A DNA stretch of 64,000 bases from Pithys albifrons albifrons (GCF_047495875.1 NC_092497.1:3605437-3669436); one strand, 5' to 3'; positions 33,656-46,730 are shown, counted from the first letter of the stretch. Notes: generated by a model from the letters alone, not told the origin. Numbers and translations: made by a program.

Positions 33656-34538
33656 ATGCTGAATACAAATGAAGGTGTCACATCCCTGCAGAGTATAATC
33701 CAAGGAGATTTAGATGTCTAGTTCTCACTGAGAGTCAATCCTGGTCTCCAGTGACTGCCAGTCATGGGTTGCAGAATCAGTTGCACATTTAAATGTGCTC
33801 AAATTACCATTCATGGGGTGAAATTCAGTGGCACTAAACAGCTAACATCAGCTGGATGTTTCTGTGTATTGGCACGGTTTCACAGAGTAAATTAAAAAAC
33901 AAACAAAATAGGTTTTGTAATTTCAAAGTCTAAAATACACAACTTCATCAAGAACTCTACTTAAAATTTGAAAGGGAACAAAATGAAATCTCCCAGTCTA
34001 GTAATTTCCGTTAAATTTGGAGATAGCCGTACATATAAAGAATTGAAGAGAGGAATGGTTATTCCTGTGGGTGGAAGGGAAGATATGACCCCTCAGTGGG
34101 AAGCACTGCTGCATATGTACATCTCTGTAAAATGGGCTCAAAACTACTCTTGGGGTTAAACCACAATCTTTGTTTGGATTTAGTCCCTCATTTAACAGCT
34201 ACTGACTCAAAATGATTTCATGCTACAAAGAGAATGATGTTACGCGGCTTGATTGCACTGTAAATGACCTCAATAGGACCCTAAAAGTTCTGGGTCTCTG
34301 ATATTCTGTTAAGTAAATTTACAGAATTCCAAAGAGTTATTTCCTTGGGGAAATGTTATGGGAAACAGAGGGGTTAAAGATATTTACTGGTAAGAGGAGA
34401 GAGATCAGAAAAGTCTTTTCCAAAGGGACTATTCCAGAGCAGCAGAACTTCACCACAGTCAAACTGAAATGGCCAAGGCTTCAAAGAGCATATTGGAGAG
34501 ATTTTTAATTAAAATTAATACTAATTTTAAAAAAATTA
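33656..34538. other. unique non-coding DNA, no gene seen
   Basis: Unique DNA with no recognised feature up to the TA repeat. Confidence 0.5.
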
Positions 34539-34539
34539 T

Positions 34540-34540
34540 T

Positions 34541-34573
<33 letters not shown>
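34540..34573 (+). repeat. TA dinucleotide repeat
   Basis: About 34 bp of TA repeats interrupted by one TATG near 34556-34559. It is nearly self-complementary and could extrude as a cruciform. Confidence 0.92.
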
Positions 34574-35469
34574 GTCTTGCAAAGGTGAGTACATGGCAGG
34601 CATTTAAAGTGATAAAACAGCAAGAAATTGGAGATAAATTGCTTTTTGTGTGCCTGTTTTGGTTGTTCAGCTGGTTACAAGGCTAATGTTTCCAGGAGAG
34701 GATTCCTGGCTATGACAAAACTGTACATAATCACATTCTCTGGATTTCAGCCTAGCTTAAAGCAAACAAAAGTGCTGAATACAGAAGATAAATACATATT
34801 TTAAGTGTAATTTTCCCATTTCTATATTTCTTTATTTCTAAAAAGATAAGAGTCCAACAAGTAAGCTATTATTTTCTTTGAGAGGTTTGGCTTATGACAT
34901 TTTCATATAACTCAAAATTTTCAACATCTGTCTCTAATTAAGAAGCATTTTTCTACTAGGAACAACGATTACAGTGTCTGAAAGTGCTGTTATGTAGATA
35001 TGATTCATATCTCCCTCATAAGAAGCTTGTCTTATGTCCTGAAATTTGATATTTGTAAATCCTTTAACTAAATATTTATATCTGCTAAGATTGTGCAGGT
35101 GTTTAACTTTGCAATGTTTTGCTGTGGTTGATCTGTAAATGCATAACAGACGTCTAAGTGTTCTGCAAGCCTGGGAACTGTTCTGTCGAGAGTTTTCCAG
35201 TTTCAGGTACTGTATTGAATTCTGTCTCCTGTTTTACAGTACAAAAGGAAAAAAAGGCCCCACGTGAAAAATTTACTTCCTGCACTGACTGCCAACCACT
35301 TCCCTCAAATTATAAAATAAGCAAAGAAAGATGTTTGATTGAAGACAACAAAAAATAAAGGAAGACTGTTTGTTTCAATTTTAACTTTAGGTATATATTA
35401 AGGTATGTTAGTTTAGTTTTGTTCTTTTTTTTGGCAGTTAATAAAAGTTCCTTTTCCTAAATTTATTTT
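34574..35469. other. unique non-coding DNA, no gene seen
   Basis: AT-rich unique DNA. The 66-codon frame at 35158-35358 has no recognised domain. Confidence 0.5.
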
Positions 35470-35641
35470 CAAATATATGTATATATATATATACACACAC
35501 ACATTTATCTATGGGCACTTTGTGCATATGTATTTAGGTAGATAGAGAAATATACATACCTACATACATACACACACATGCACACACATATATATGTATA
35601 TGTATATGTATACACATATGAATGTATTTATATTAATATAT
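35470..35641 (+). repeat. compound TA/CA/TATG/CATA microsatellite region
   Basis: About 170 bp of alternating purine-pyrimidine repeats: a TATATG/TA block, a CA run near 35492-35502, a unique interlude, then CATA, CACA, TATATG and GTATAC motifs. The CR1 fragment at 35656 begins only 15 bp after it. Confidence 0.88.
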
Positions 35642-35655
35642 TTCCTATACCATAA

Positions 35656-35724
35656 TATGGCCCCTTCCAACCCAGCCAGTCTGTGATTCTATGAGTCTAC
35701 ATTTTATGATTCTGTTATATTATG
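35656..35724 (+). mobile_element. CR1 LINE 3' tail fragment
   Basis: The segment reads 'atggccccttccaacccagc', then 'ctgtgattctatgagtc' and 'tatgattctg', which is the last part of the CR1 3' UTR with its tail repeats in plus orientation. It is an extremely short copy. Confidence 0.85.
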
Positions 35725-38110
35725 CACTGTGGAAAATAGCATCAGGAATATAACCTGGGTTCTATTTATTTCTGCATGTAATTTTCTGGGTTGAATTTAT
35801 CGAGAGATTAAGATGAAGTCTTCCCTGACAATTCAATACTTCTTGCCAGAAATTTAATGGGACAATGATACATGACAGTCCCAAGTCCTTCCCTCACCTA
35901 TATATAGCCTTGGAAAGGACACTGTTGTTCTTAAATACATATCTGCACTATTTTAATTAAAAAGAAAGTCAAGTAAGTTACTAGAGTGGTTTAGTACAGT
36001 GGTTCAGGTCAGTGCACTGAAAGGTTTAGAAATAAAAAGGTAAGTCACCTATTATAGTATACAAAGCAAAGGGGAAAGCCACTGTTAATGTAGGCAAGAG
36101 TCCTCTGTTTAACTCTGAGGTCTGAGTGGACTTTTGTCCACCACGTTTTATTCTTTGAGCACACAATAAAAGCTACAGCATGGAACTCCAAGTGAGTTTA
36201 GATTTATCAAGTGTTTTCTTTCTCATTTGGGAGCAGACATGTTCAATGGAAAGACTTGGAAGAAACAGTGTTCCCTCACACCTGCATATCTACTAACACC
36301 ATATCAACTAACAGCCACAAGCCTTGAAGCTCAGCAGAGGTTCATTAAGAAGGAACTTCTTTTTCCTTAGTTATGTCTTACCTTGTGGTGATTGAATGCT
36401 TTTTCCCTGGAAACTTGGTGGAAAATGCAAAAGCAAATCTCTTACTCTTTCTCAATGGGATGCTTACCTTTAAGATAAAGAAAGAATAACCCTGAGGAGC
36501 AAATTAAAATCAGAGAAAAATAGCAATACTTGACATTACTGAACAAGAATTGTCATCAATCTTTCATGTATGACTTCATAAGACTGAGTACATATTTTCA
36601 GAACAAAAAGTAATTATTTGTTTTCAGTGTGGTATTATCTTGCAAAAGGAAAACATAAAAAACTGGTATTTGGCTTTTTTTTTGCCTAAGACACTGTCTC
36701 TTCCTATTCATCTTGGCTTTATAGATGCGTTAAGTCCTTCCAAGTTGTCTCCAAACAGATGAACCTCTGTTGTATCTGTGTGACAAAGTTGGGTGTTCAA
36801 AGGGTTTTTGTGGAGTAATGGAATCAATTGCAGTCTGACCCATTTCAGATAATTTCTATGGGTTCTACCAAAAAAAAAAATAATATTGGGGAAAAGAGGT
36901 ACCAAAATATTTTACTACAAGGAGATTGAATTGTGCTCTATAAACCTGTGTGAATTTGGGATTGTCTCAGCAGCTAGAACTTCCTACCTCTGGAGCCTGA
37001 AGGGACTGGGAGTTAGTTTGAATTTGATGTGGGGTTTTTCTGGTTAAATATTTAAGCATTGTCAAAGTACCCCATTGGACACTTACAGAAAGAAAATATT
37101 AGGAATTTTATTAACGTCTATTCTTGCTTTGAAATTTGAATACATTTGTACTTTAACACAATGAGAATATCAAATTTTAGAGCCATAAAACAAAATTCTT
37201 CATTTGAGGTGTACTGACAGACTTTTCATTTCAATTTGCCAAGGTATTTGAGGTTTGGAGGTTTTTATTTCTCATTGGAATGAAAATAATGAAGGAAATA
37301 ACATTAATACAGTTTCTCAACACCTCTATGCATAACACATCACTGCAGATTTATTCACCTGAAGAATTTATGCTTTACACAAAACAAAGGTGGGTCTTTT
37401 TCAAGACGAATTTTATCTTGAATAGCTTTTTTTACCCCCTCTGGTAAACATTCTTTCACTCGCTTCTCCCTCAGATCTGATAGATAACACATTGTCCTCC
37501 AGGATTTTCAACAATGTGTGCACTTTTAAGGGAAGTCAAGTAAGGGATGAGTTAAGATGAAGAATTGCTTAATTTGTAGTGTTTTCTAGTTTTTTGATCA
37601 TTCTGTAACTTTAGGCCTGTCCTCTTTGTCCATTTAATTGTTTTTCAAATGTATTAGAGAAAGAGAGAGAAAAAGAGGTACCCCTAGGCTGTGCTTTGTA
37701 ATCTGAATATCAACAAAGTAATATTTACTATGGAAGGTTACAAAGGAATAAATTTCTTTAGAATATTATTATTGAAGAGGAATGACTTAGGAGCATTTTA
37801 GAGCTACATCTAATGCAGATTCAGAAATGAACTTCTTATCTGTAACTATGATTAAAATGGAGATCTTTTCAAGACTTTTCAAACCCTGAAAGTCATCCTG
37901 TTTGTTTAAATCAAACTGATAATATAGGTAAAAGTAAGAGGCACAGTAGAAAGCATATTAGACCCTCTCCCATAGAAGAATGAATCTGAAAGGTAGAAAT
38001 ATGGACTATAAAAGTAGTTGATGACATTTTAGGCTCAGTGACTTCTCTTTACTTCCTTAACTGTGACCATTTCAATGTGACCATGCTCTAATTTGATTAT
38101 CATCATTTAC
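35725..38110. other. unique non-coding DNA, no gene seen
   Basis: AT-rich unique DNA of about 2.4 kb. A short GAGAAA-type purine run is present at about 37655-37677. No recognised coding sequence. Confidence 0.5.
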
Positions 38111-38259
38111 GTTGGTCTGATGCACTTGCGAGGAGTCAACGTGTCTTCGGTGCTGTTCTCTTTTGGCCCCTGCCAAGGGCTGACCCACATCAAAGCCTTG
38201 AACATGGGTGCCAAAAGCTCCAGACATGATAAAGTGCATGTGGAAAATATGCAAATCAT
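38111..38259 (-). other. candidate exon or conserved non-coding element
   Basis: This 149-bp segment is less AT-rich than its flanks, retains several CpGs and is stop-free in more than one frame. On the minus strand it has an acceptor-like TTTCTTTCTCAAG (AG at complement 38260-38261) and a donor-like AAC|GTAAAT (GT at complement 38109-38110). One minus frame reads DLHIFHMHFIMSGAF and continues to HQTN at the donor; a second minus frame is also open. An octamer, ATGCAAAT, lies at 38249-38256 on the plus strand. I recognise no protein family, so an enhancer-like conserved element is at least as likely as an exon. Confidence 0.25.
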
Positions 38260-40930
38260 CTTGAGAAAGAAATTTCCATTTCTGTACTGGTAGTTTTCAC
38301 TTTAATCCTTTCGCCTTGAAGATTTCATTTCCTTGGAAGAAGGGGGAGGAAGGGGATGGATAATCACTCTCTAGTTCCATTTCTGTTGTTGCAGAGCCCT
38401 GATACTGAGATCCCATTTCTTAAGCTTTTTTGACTTTGATAAAAGCCTGTGACTTGCTGAACTTTCTCTCACTTTAGGTACAGCTATAGAATTATGGATT
38501 TCCTGACATAATAATTAATTTTCTGCCTTACTTTCTCTTTATGTTTGTGTGGGAAACCAATAAGCACACTTGTAAAGTGTTTTTATGCAACTTCTATTTA
38601 AAACCACTAACATTTTTTATCCCATAAACTTCCAGAAGAAATGGTCCAGATGATCCCCTTCCTGCTGTGATAGAGACATGAAATCATCACAAGTTCTGCC
38701 ATTGTAGAAATCACTCTAATTAATGTTCTTTCAGGAGATCTCAACAATAAGAATAGATGGGCAATTGGAATTAAATCTGTCTTTTGATAAAACATCTAAC
38801 TGAACAGGTACATACTCAGATTACACCCTAACCATTTTCAATCCCTAATGTTACTTCATTTAGGGAGAGACTCTAAAAACTTTTAGCATCAAATTGTGAG
38901 ATATTGTGAGAAGTAGTTCCACCATTTCAATACTGTATTTGATGACCAAAATATATCTTGAATAGGAAAGAAAGAATGCCTTATGACCTTGATGCATTTA
39001 TTATTTTATTTATCATAATTTGAAAATATATTGCAACCAAATACAGGATACTGACATTTTAGGCAGAAAAAAAAATTATTCTGTAGCTGGAGAATCACTT
39101 AATCATTTTAAAGACTTAAAAACTGGAGCCAAACTTCTTGAGTCACATGGGAAAAGCTGTGGTAAAACCAAGAAATGTATCTCTAGTGAAATTGTATGAA
39201 CCAGACATTTAAGGAACATACCGCAATTTAAGAAATTTTTGTTGGTCAGCTGCACTGTGGTTTTTATCCACATTATTGTGTACACTTTCAGCCCACATGC
39301 AATAAAAAGTAATCCAAGTTATCTTAATGCTCTTCATTGCTGCCTAAGACAAGATAGAGGATCCCACACCAGCAGCAGACTAGGAGTATACATGGGGTGG
39401 TCTCTGTACGGTAACTCTGTAAGCCATGGAAAATTGGTTTTATATTTGAACTCTCAGGCTGGTGAGCAGAGCGTGAGACTTCTTCTCCTTTCTTTTACCA
39501 GGCATCCTCAAGGGAGATCTCCGAACTCTGGTGTTGTCATCACCTCTCAAATTAGGGAAAGAATGTGCAAAATAAAATCTAAACTGATATTGAAACAGTG
39601 AAATGCCAAGAGGTTTCAGTAATGGTTCTGGGTTGGTGTTCATGTTTTCCAGGCATGGAAATGCTGCCCTTCGGGACTCATAAGAACTCCTCTTCCCTTC
39701 CCTTACACACACACATACAAGAAAATATTAGATATATTATGATATTAATGATAAGGTCTTTCCTTTTTTTCATTGAAATTGTGAGTAACATAATAATAAT
39801 TAGATTCATAAATTCCAGAGAAGTGAAATATCAATAAAGGTTAATGATACAGATACAATGGATTTACCCCCAAGACCCTTTACACAAAGAGCCAAATTTC
39901 AGTGCTTGTGGTACCAAGTTTAATGATCTCCTTAGCTGATCTCTTCCTCACAAACACACAAGCAGGAAAAAAAGGACAGTGAAGAAGAGCTGTACCATGC
40001 TAAGGAAAATAGAATACTTCAGGCTTTTCCTAAGGAACTGATTTCCCACTTTTCCTGTCTCTCTAGCACCCAGACGTTATTTTCCATGCCACATCAGATT
40101 GCCACATCCAGCTACATCATACTGTCTTTCTCTCACTCCACTATTAGACACTCCTATATGGAGAGCGAACCACAGCAAATGCTTTGACCTATGCTGCCTG
40201 ATTCCTTCCTCATTGTTATCTGCCAGAATCTCTTCTGTTTACTAATTAATTTATTTACCTCCTGAGATCCTCTGGAAGTTTGTGGTTGGTGATGATTTTT
40301 TTGATGCAAAAGGCCTTTGCAATGAGATTCTGGAGTAAATTTTATGTCACTAAGAGAATGAAAGAATAGAGTGAAGTCAGGGCTAAAAGAAGCCAAAGGC
40401 TTCTGTGTAAAAGTTCCAGCTTTCTGTTCTGTAGCTATAGAGTTTTAACAGGAAAACAGGATTAAACCAATGTATAAGAAAATGCATTTTTGAAGAAGAC
40501 ATAACCCCCCCACTCCAAAACTTAAGAGTAAATTTTCACAATCTGAGCATAACAATTAACTCTACTGAAGATTTGAGAGTTTTAACCTTTTATATAACAT
40601 TACAAATGACTGGATTTTATGTCATCTCTGAACCAGATAAAATCCATAGTTATCTTATTTGTATTAGACAAAATAACTATTGAAGCCCAGATCTAACATA
40701 TGACCCTCACAGCCATAGTAGAACTTTATTTTATGTTTATTTTAAATTCTGGATGTAAGCAGGCAGTTGTAGATCTTCATATCTACAAACATTAGAAAGT
40801 AGCTATGTAGGAGGAACAAATTTTAACTAATGAAGGAGCTGTTCCTTGTGGCTCCTATTGTAGAGCTAGTAACTTGCTAAACTGTACAGTTAGATTCTCT
40901 TCAGATCTAAGACATAGTTCTATGAAAGTT
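38260..40930. other. unique non-coding DNA, no gene seen
   Basis: Unique AT-rich DNA. The 120-codon frame at 39239-39601 overlaps open frames on the other strand and shows no family. A short CA run occurs at 39704-39714. Confidence 0.5.
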
Positions 40931-41062
40931 CATAGAATCATTGAATGGTTTGGTTTGCAAGGGTTCTTACAGATATCCTTGTTCCAACCCCCTGCCACAG
41001 GCGGGAACTCCTTCCACTAGACCAGGATGGTCAAAGCGTGATACAACCTGGCCTTGAAGAGT
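40931..41062 (-). mobile_element. CR1 LINE 3'-terminal fragment
   Basis: About 130 bp beginning with the inverted tail 'catagaatcattgaatggtt', followed by 'aaccccctgccacaggcggg' and 'cttccactagaccaggatgg', and ending at 'aacctggccttgaa'. Minus strand, 5'-truncated and non-coding. Confidence 0.9.
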
Positions 41063-42330
41063 TACTTTTTTCCTTCCTCAGTATCAAAGACTCACCCACT
41101 CTAGTCTGCAGTAAGGTTAAATCTTTCATGAAGTTTGAAATCGGTGGAAAAACTCTCCTCTTTTAGTGTCTTATTCATCATGTCTCATGGGAGAGTGCAT
41201 TTTATTGGCTTATATCATTTTGTCTTAGGTTGGGTGGGAACAAAGGAATTGGGTGGGAACAAAAATGAAATAATTTTACTGACCATTATATTTTAGAAGA
41301 TTGAGTTTGTAGCAGATAACTTTTACTTGCTTTGCAATGTGTGGATTTGTCCTGGGGGAATAAGCCAATCCTAAGAAAATCTTGAGGTACAGGCATGGAA
41401 AATTTTCTACAATTCATATTGAGAGTTGAACCAGGCTTCTGTTAAAGACCTCTACAAGTTTCTTATGAGCAACATAACCATTCAATCTGTCAAACTGAAG
41501 GCTTAAGTATGGAGATGATGTGATTTGACCAAATTGCCACTCTCATGTAGTTAGCATTATCTCTCTGCCCGTGGACTAGGGTGGCAGCCTGAAATGTAAT
41601 AGTTTGAGTTGCTTTGTTTTCTCAAGTACCACATTGATTCCCTTATAGTGTCCCACTAGTAATGTCTTGCAATTCACCTGTTTCCCAGATGTCCAATTAT
41701 TAGTCTATTTTTAATAACTTGGAATGAAATGGTCCCTTCCCTGCCCTGCTTTTGATCATCTTCTGAGAGGCTTTGCACTTGAGATATCTCTTTTCTTTGC
41801 CTGCTCTGTTTTTGCCCATGTACCTCCATGTTAACCAGATCTCTGATGTACTTGGCCATATTTAGCCAGCATATTGGTTTTGTAGACTCCTCTTTTGCAT
41901 TCCCAAGTTACCTTCTGCTTTCAGTGATCAGTGCTATAATTCAACTGACTACACCTGCACTGGTGCTATATATCCTTTTTTCACTCATCTCAATGCTTCC
42001 AGCATTTCTGAGAGCTAACTTGGCCTTATTCTGTGTCACTGTCAGCTCTAACAGAAGAGCACATCAACAGCTGGATGTATTTCTTGGTAGGTAATAATAA
42101 TATCTTTCATACACAAGCCAGCTTGGCTGAGGATTTCCATATCTTTTCATGTTTTCTTTAGTTTTCTTCAGTTGAAAATCTCTTTTGTTAGTTTATTTTC
42201 ATCTTTTCAATGTGTAGAGTTATCTAGATGAGAAACCAACTTTATGCCTCTCATTTTATTACACATGATACTACAGACTCTGTAGCATGCATTGAATTCA
42301 TGTTGAAAATGGCTTTTAGCCATTTTGTAG
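41063..42330. other. unique non-coding DNA, no gene seen
   Basis: Unique DNA with a 19-bp tandem duplication at 41230-41267. The 88-codon frame at 41828-42094 is hydrophobic but has no recognised family. Confidence 0.5.
41230..41267 (+). repeat. 19-bp tandem duplication, two copies
   Basis: Two adjacent 19-bp units share TTGGGTGGGAACAAA and differ only in their last bases. Confidence 0.85.
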
Positions 42331-42465
42331 GATCACAGAATGCTTTGGAATGGAAGGGAACTTAAAGCTCATCTCATTTCAATCCCCTGCCAAGGTCAGT
42401 GACACCTTTCACTAGACCAGGTTTCTCCCATCTCCATCCAACCCCATCCAACTTCCAGGAAACTG
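42331..42465 (-). mobile_element. CR1 LINE 3'-terminal fragment
   Basis: About 135 bp of minus-strand CR1: 'gatcacagaatgctttggaa', 'tggaagggaacttaaag', 'caatcccctgcca', then 'cactagaccaggtttctccc'. It is more diverged than the copy at 33275 and is 5'-truncated. Confidence 0.88.
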
Positions 42466-44865
42466 TTTTCATTTCAGATGGTTCCCCTTCCCTGAAAAGA
42501 GCACAACTTGCTTTTTCAGGCACAGTAACATCCATACAATCTTACCAGATGTTGCTTGGAGACTGTAGTTCCACCTGCTTCATTCAGGCTGTGCTGTGTA
42601 CCTTCCTTCTCCATATCATCTCAACACGGATAAAAGGTCAGCAATTCTTCTGAGACACAACTTAGGTGAATCGAGTAACCCTTTTACAGAGCATCTTTAT
42701 TGCTGTTTGTGTTGACATTACAAGGATTCATCAACATTTAAGAAGCTTCCAATATGCACACTAAAAATCTTAATGAACAATTCATTTTAAAAAATTCTAA
42801 GAGGATATCAGCTATAAAAATCCTATATTTGGGGAAGTTTTGGAAGCCACTGGTGCAGAGGAAGTGTTCAATCTCTCATACCTCAGCCAGTTGCAATCTT
42901 TAAATTTTGTTTGTATTAAATTTCAAATGTATTCAGTGACTCGTTGTTGTGAACAGATGGGGCTGTGATTGTGACCTGCCACAGCTTCTGTCATGCTGTC
43001 TCTGTGGGTTATGCATGGGTGTAGGTGGATTTACATACATACATAAGTGCTCAGCTAGAGACAGTGATGAGTGACTCAGAGCAACTACCAGCCAGGGCTT
43101 CTAGTGCCTGTTTTCCTCTGGAAACAAACAGGAAACAACCTGTAGTAGGTCAATAGAGGTATGGCAGTGTTTCTCTGATAAAGGTAAGGCAATAAAAGTC
43201 ATTAAAAGTCTTTGAGGGGGACATATCTTCAACACTAGGTATAGCTCTGCAACACTCACAGCAGGCATGTAAGCATGCATTTGCTTTTTGGACCCTCCAG
43301 CACTGCTTGTTAGTGAGATGATATCCCATTATTTCCTCCAGACAAAAGAAGGCAAAGAGAATAAGAACTAAGACATAACCTCAAGGAGAGATTTAGAATA
43401 AGAAAATGGAAATGGATCCTAAACCTGCAGAGCCAAGACTAGTCCTGAACAAGTCAGGGCACAGAAGATGAAAACAAAAACCTCAATGTATGCCTCTTTA
43501 AATCTGCAAATAACAGTTCTTGGTGCACAAGAATGAGCTGTAAAAGGAGATAGGAAAGAAAAAGTCCAAAGCACTGTGCAAGTATAAAGAGGAAACAGGA
43601 CTGTCAAATTCAATACTTCAGTCTGAAAGAGTTTAGGAATCAGGGAATGATGACATGAGTGATGCTTCTGAACAAGGACAAGATTATAGATTTGCTGTGC
43701 TATTCTGCAGAAGTGAAAATTTTGATGAACTTATGCTTTGGAGAAAGTAAAATTATTGTTAGACAAAAAGATAAGAGTAGCACAGGAAGAATTGAAAGAG
43801 TAACCAGTTTAGGACGACTCAAGGGAGAGAAAACAACTTCCTGATGAAGCATGTTTAATTTAGTTATTTGTTTGAAGGTGTATATTTGTGAGTTAGGTGA
43901 CTTAAGTCATTGAAAAGGGAGTCAGTACATTTAACAGAGCCTTGTGCAAGACTCAGGTCATTGTATGGGTGCATTCTTTGCATGAACACTGTCTACTCAG
44001 CCAAGTACTGGTGAAAGCCTGGATTCACTTACCAAAACACTGGCCTTTTGTGTCATGTGAGATGTCCTATATTATTTGAGAAGTTCCCTGATGGTGGCAG
44101 ATATGATCCAGGATCTGTGGAAGATACAAGTTTCTCTAGATCAAAAACTAGAGACTACGTTATACTCTCAAATCTCAGGCAACATCCTGTACCTACACTT
44201 AGTCAACAGAACTGGGCTTTGGGTTGTACAGAGGTCACGGTTACTTACCTCTTTTTACACTCCTAAATGTAGGTGTGTCAATCTGAGATCTGAGTCCCAT
44301 CTTACGTAATCAATTATACTGAGATTTATTAGAACCCTGGACTTCTCATTCAAGTGGAACTTGTACAAAGAGGAGCATTGAAGCCTCACAACAGGATGTC
44401 TTTCTGATCAGTTAGTGTGTGAGTCATAGCCACAGTACAAGAGGTAAAGGAGAACAAAGAAAATGTGTGAGGCATTTATATTTTGGCTTAGGAATATAGA
44501 ATTTGCGTTGATGCTGCCTAATTTATTTATTTAGAATGAAATTGTGAGAAATGGATGCTCAAGAAGACAGAAGTAACTAGGCAGGAAATAGATAATTAAG
44601 ACAGCCCAAAAATCAGGAAAAGGGGAAAGTATTTTCTTTGGTTTGGAAAAAAATATCAGGCAAAAAACCCAAAAAGAGACAGGAAATCATTTTCTACTCC
44701 TTTACCCATCAAAGTATTCTTTAAAGGGAATAAAAGTTGTATTATCTATGTGAAAAATTTTAGATTTGCTGTAAAACTGATTTTGCACAATAAAACTAAA
44801 ATGAAGGAAAACTGAAAATTGCAAAATTCTTTCAGGACAATTCTGACGTTTCCTTCTCTATATAC
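42466..44865. other. unique non-coding DNA, no gene seen
   Basis: Unique AT-rich DNA with a small CATA repeat near 43033-43046. No coding sequence recognised. Confidence 0.5.
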
Positions 44866-44873
44866 AGGTAACT
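44846..44873 (+). promoter_or_regulatory. possible recursive (ratchet) splice site
   Basis: A branch-point-like CTGAC (A at 44846) is followed by a pyrimidine-rich TTTCCTTCTC tract, an acceptor CAG ending at 44867, and immediately a donor GTAACT at 44868-44873. An acceptor fused to a donor with no exon between is the arrangement of recursive splice sites in very long vertebrate introns. It is meaningful only if the window is intronic on the plus strand. Confidence 0.25.
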
Positions 44874-45928
44874 TATGGATGATTATTTCCACAAAATGAA
44901 AAATTACAACTGTGGGGATTTTTTCCCAACACTGCTTTTAGAGACTCCCCTACTCCCTAAAAGAAATAAAACTAACAATCTCTGTCTTATGAAAAAAAAA
45001 AAGAGTGACAGAAAAAAAAGCCTTTCTCTGTCTCAAATAGCTTTACTGGGCAGTAACATTGTCACTCTGTTTTGCCAGTGCTATCATATGGCAATACATG
45101 AAACATGATTTATATTTATAATTATTATGTGCTACTGCTGGGTAAGCAATGGTTAGATTCCTCCAGTTCATAATGTTCCCTGTCTGTGACATGTCCTGTT
45201 CCTTGGCTTCTCTACAGCAGTTTTGAATAGGTTATTTTTAGTCTTATTATTTTTTCTTGCTGCCTGTGCTTTCAAGTTTCCCTCTGACTTTAATTAAAGT
45301 GTCCTTAGGCTTGTGCATGTGAAAAGCTAACAAGTTCACCCAGTCAAGATTGCTCCTAATTACAATGCAAAGTAGAAGTTCAAGTGAGGAGAACATCAAA
45401 CAGCTTTTATGTGACATGTGAGAGCTTGACACTGTATTTTGACAGGCCTGTTGTAGAATACATGATGCCACTAAAATACTTTTTAAAAGTAATATCCCAG
45501 CTTACACATCATTCACAAAACAAGCCTATGGTGTAGAGAGCAAGCTGTACAACATGCTGCATAGAGCAAAAGAGAGTGTTTAGTGTGTTATTGAAGTGTT
45601 ATATAAACAGTGTTATGATCCAAAATGCGACAACTTTTGGTTTTCCTTCTTACATGTGGTGGCACTTACAGATTTACCAAATCTATAGGCCAGTTTTTCA
45701 AATCTTGGTGCCTACAATACAGCTGCTTGATGAAAGATGAAGCAGTTGACCTTCCTCATTAACAAAAGCAACCTGCCATAGCAGAAGCTAAACTGTGCAT
45801 CCTTTCTGGGCAAGAGTAGAGGAAAAACATATTTTCTGTGGGTGCGGCACAGAGAGAAGGCATAATACAAACTCATCAGATTAGGAATCTATGCACAAAA
45901 ATGGATTCTTTCCACTCCAATTGCCTTT
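44874..45928. other. unique non-coding DNA, no gene seen
   Basis: Unique DNA with A-runs near 44990 and 45013. No recognised feature. Confidence 0.5.
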
Positions 45929-46540
45929 ATAGAATCATAAAACCATTAAGATTTCAAAAGACGTTTGAGATCATCAAATCCAACCATTAACCCAGCATCA
46001 CCACCTTATTCATCACCACATTATTACCCCAAACGCCATATCCACACATATTTTAAATCCCTCCATGGATGGAGGCTCCCCTTGTGCCTTGGGCAGCCTA
46101 ATTCAATGCTTGGCAACCCTTTCCAAGAAGAAATTGGCCCTAATATCCAATTTAAACCTCAACTGCCACAACTTGAGACCATATCCTCTCATCCTGCCAC
46201 TTGTTATCAGGGAAAAGAGATCAGGACTCATCTGGGTTCCCCCTCCTGTCAGGGAGTTCTATAGAGCGAGAAGGTTCTCCCTGGGCCTCTTTTTCGCCAG
46301 GCTGAGCCCCTACAGCTGCCTCCGTTGCTCCTGCTTCTCCAGCCCCGTTCCCTTCCCTGGACATGCTCCAGCCCCTCCATGTTTCTCCTGTCTGAGGGGC
46401 CCAGAACTGCCCCAGCACTGGAAGTGCCTCAGCAGTGCCAGCACAGGGACAGGCATTGCCCTGGGGCTGTGACCCCATGACTGGCACAGCCCAGGGGCCT
46501 CCTGGGTCACTTGAGTGAACTGCTGGCCATGGCCACAAAA
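45929..46540 (-). mobile_element. CR1 LINE fragment, ORF2 end and 3' UTR
   Basis: About 610 bp of minus-strand CR1. The tail 'atagaatcataaaaccatta' is followed by 'tccatggatggaggctcccc', 'gggcagcctaattc', 'cctctcatcctgccac', 'ctcctgtcagggag', 'tctccagccccgttccc' and 'cctgtctgaggggcccagaa'. In complement this is the end of ORF2 and the 3' UTR of the same subfamily as the plus-strand copy at 48343-49075. Frames of 97-135 codons inside it are CR1 remnants. Confidence 0.93.
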
Positions 46541-46730
46541 ATTATGATCACAATAACCTGTAGATCTCACAGCGCAGGCAGTTAGAGTCTGTGAACCTGG
46601 CATATACCTTCATTTTAAACTGCAGTTTGTCCACTCTAGGCTGAGACTTATTTTACCAAGAGGATTAAATTTTTTCTCACTGGTTCTGAGAGGAGCTAAA
46701 GGTAACTAACTTAGATATTAATGCTGCAGA
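46541..46730. other. unique non-coding DNA
   Basis: Short unique spacer between two minus-strand CR1 copies, with no feature. Confidence 0.5.

Noticed and set aside
46065..46603. Frames of up to 135 codons on both strands
   Set aside because: They are out-of-frame or broken parts of a CR1 element, not a host gene.
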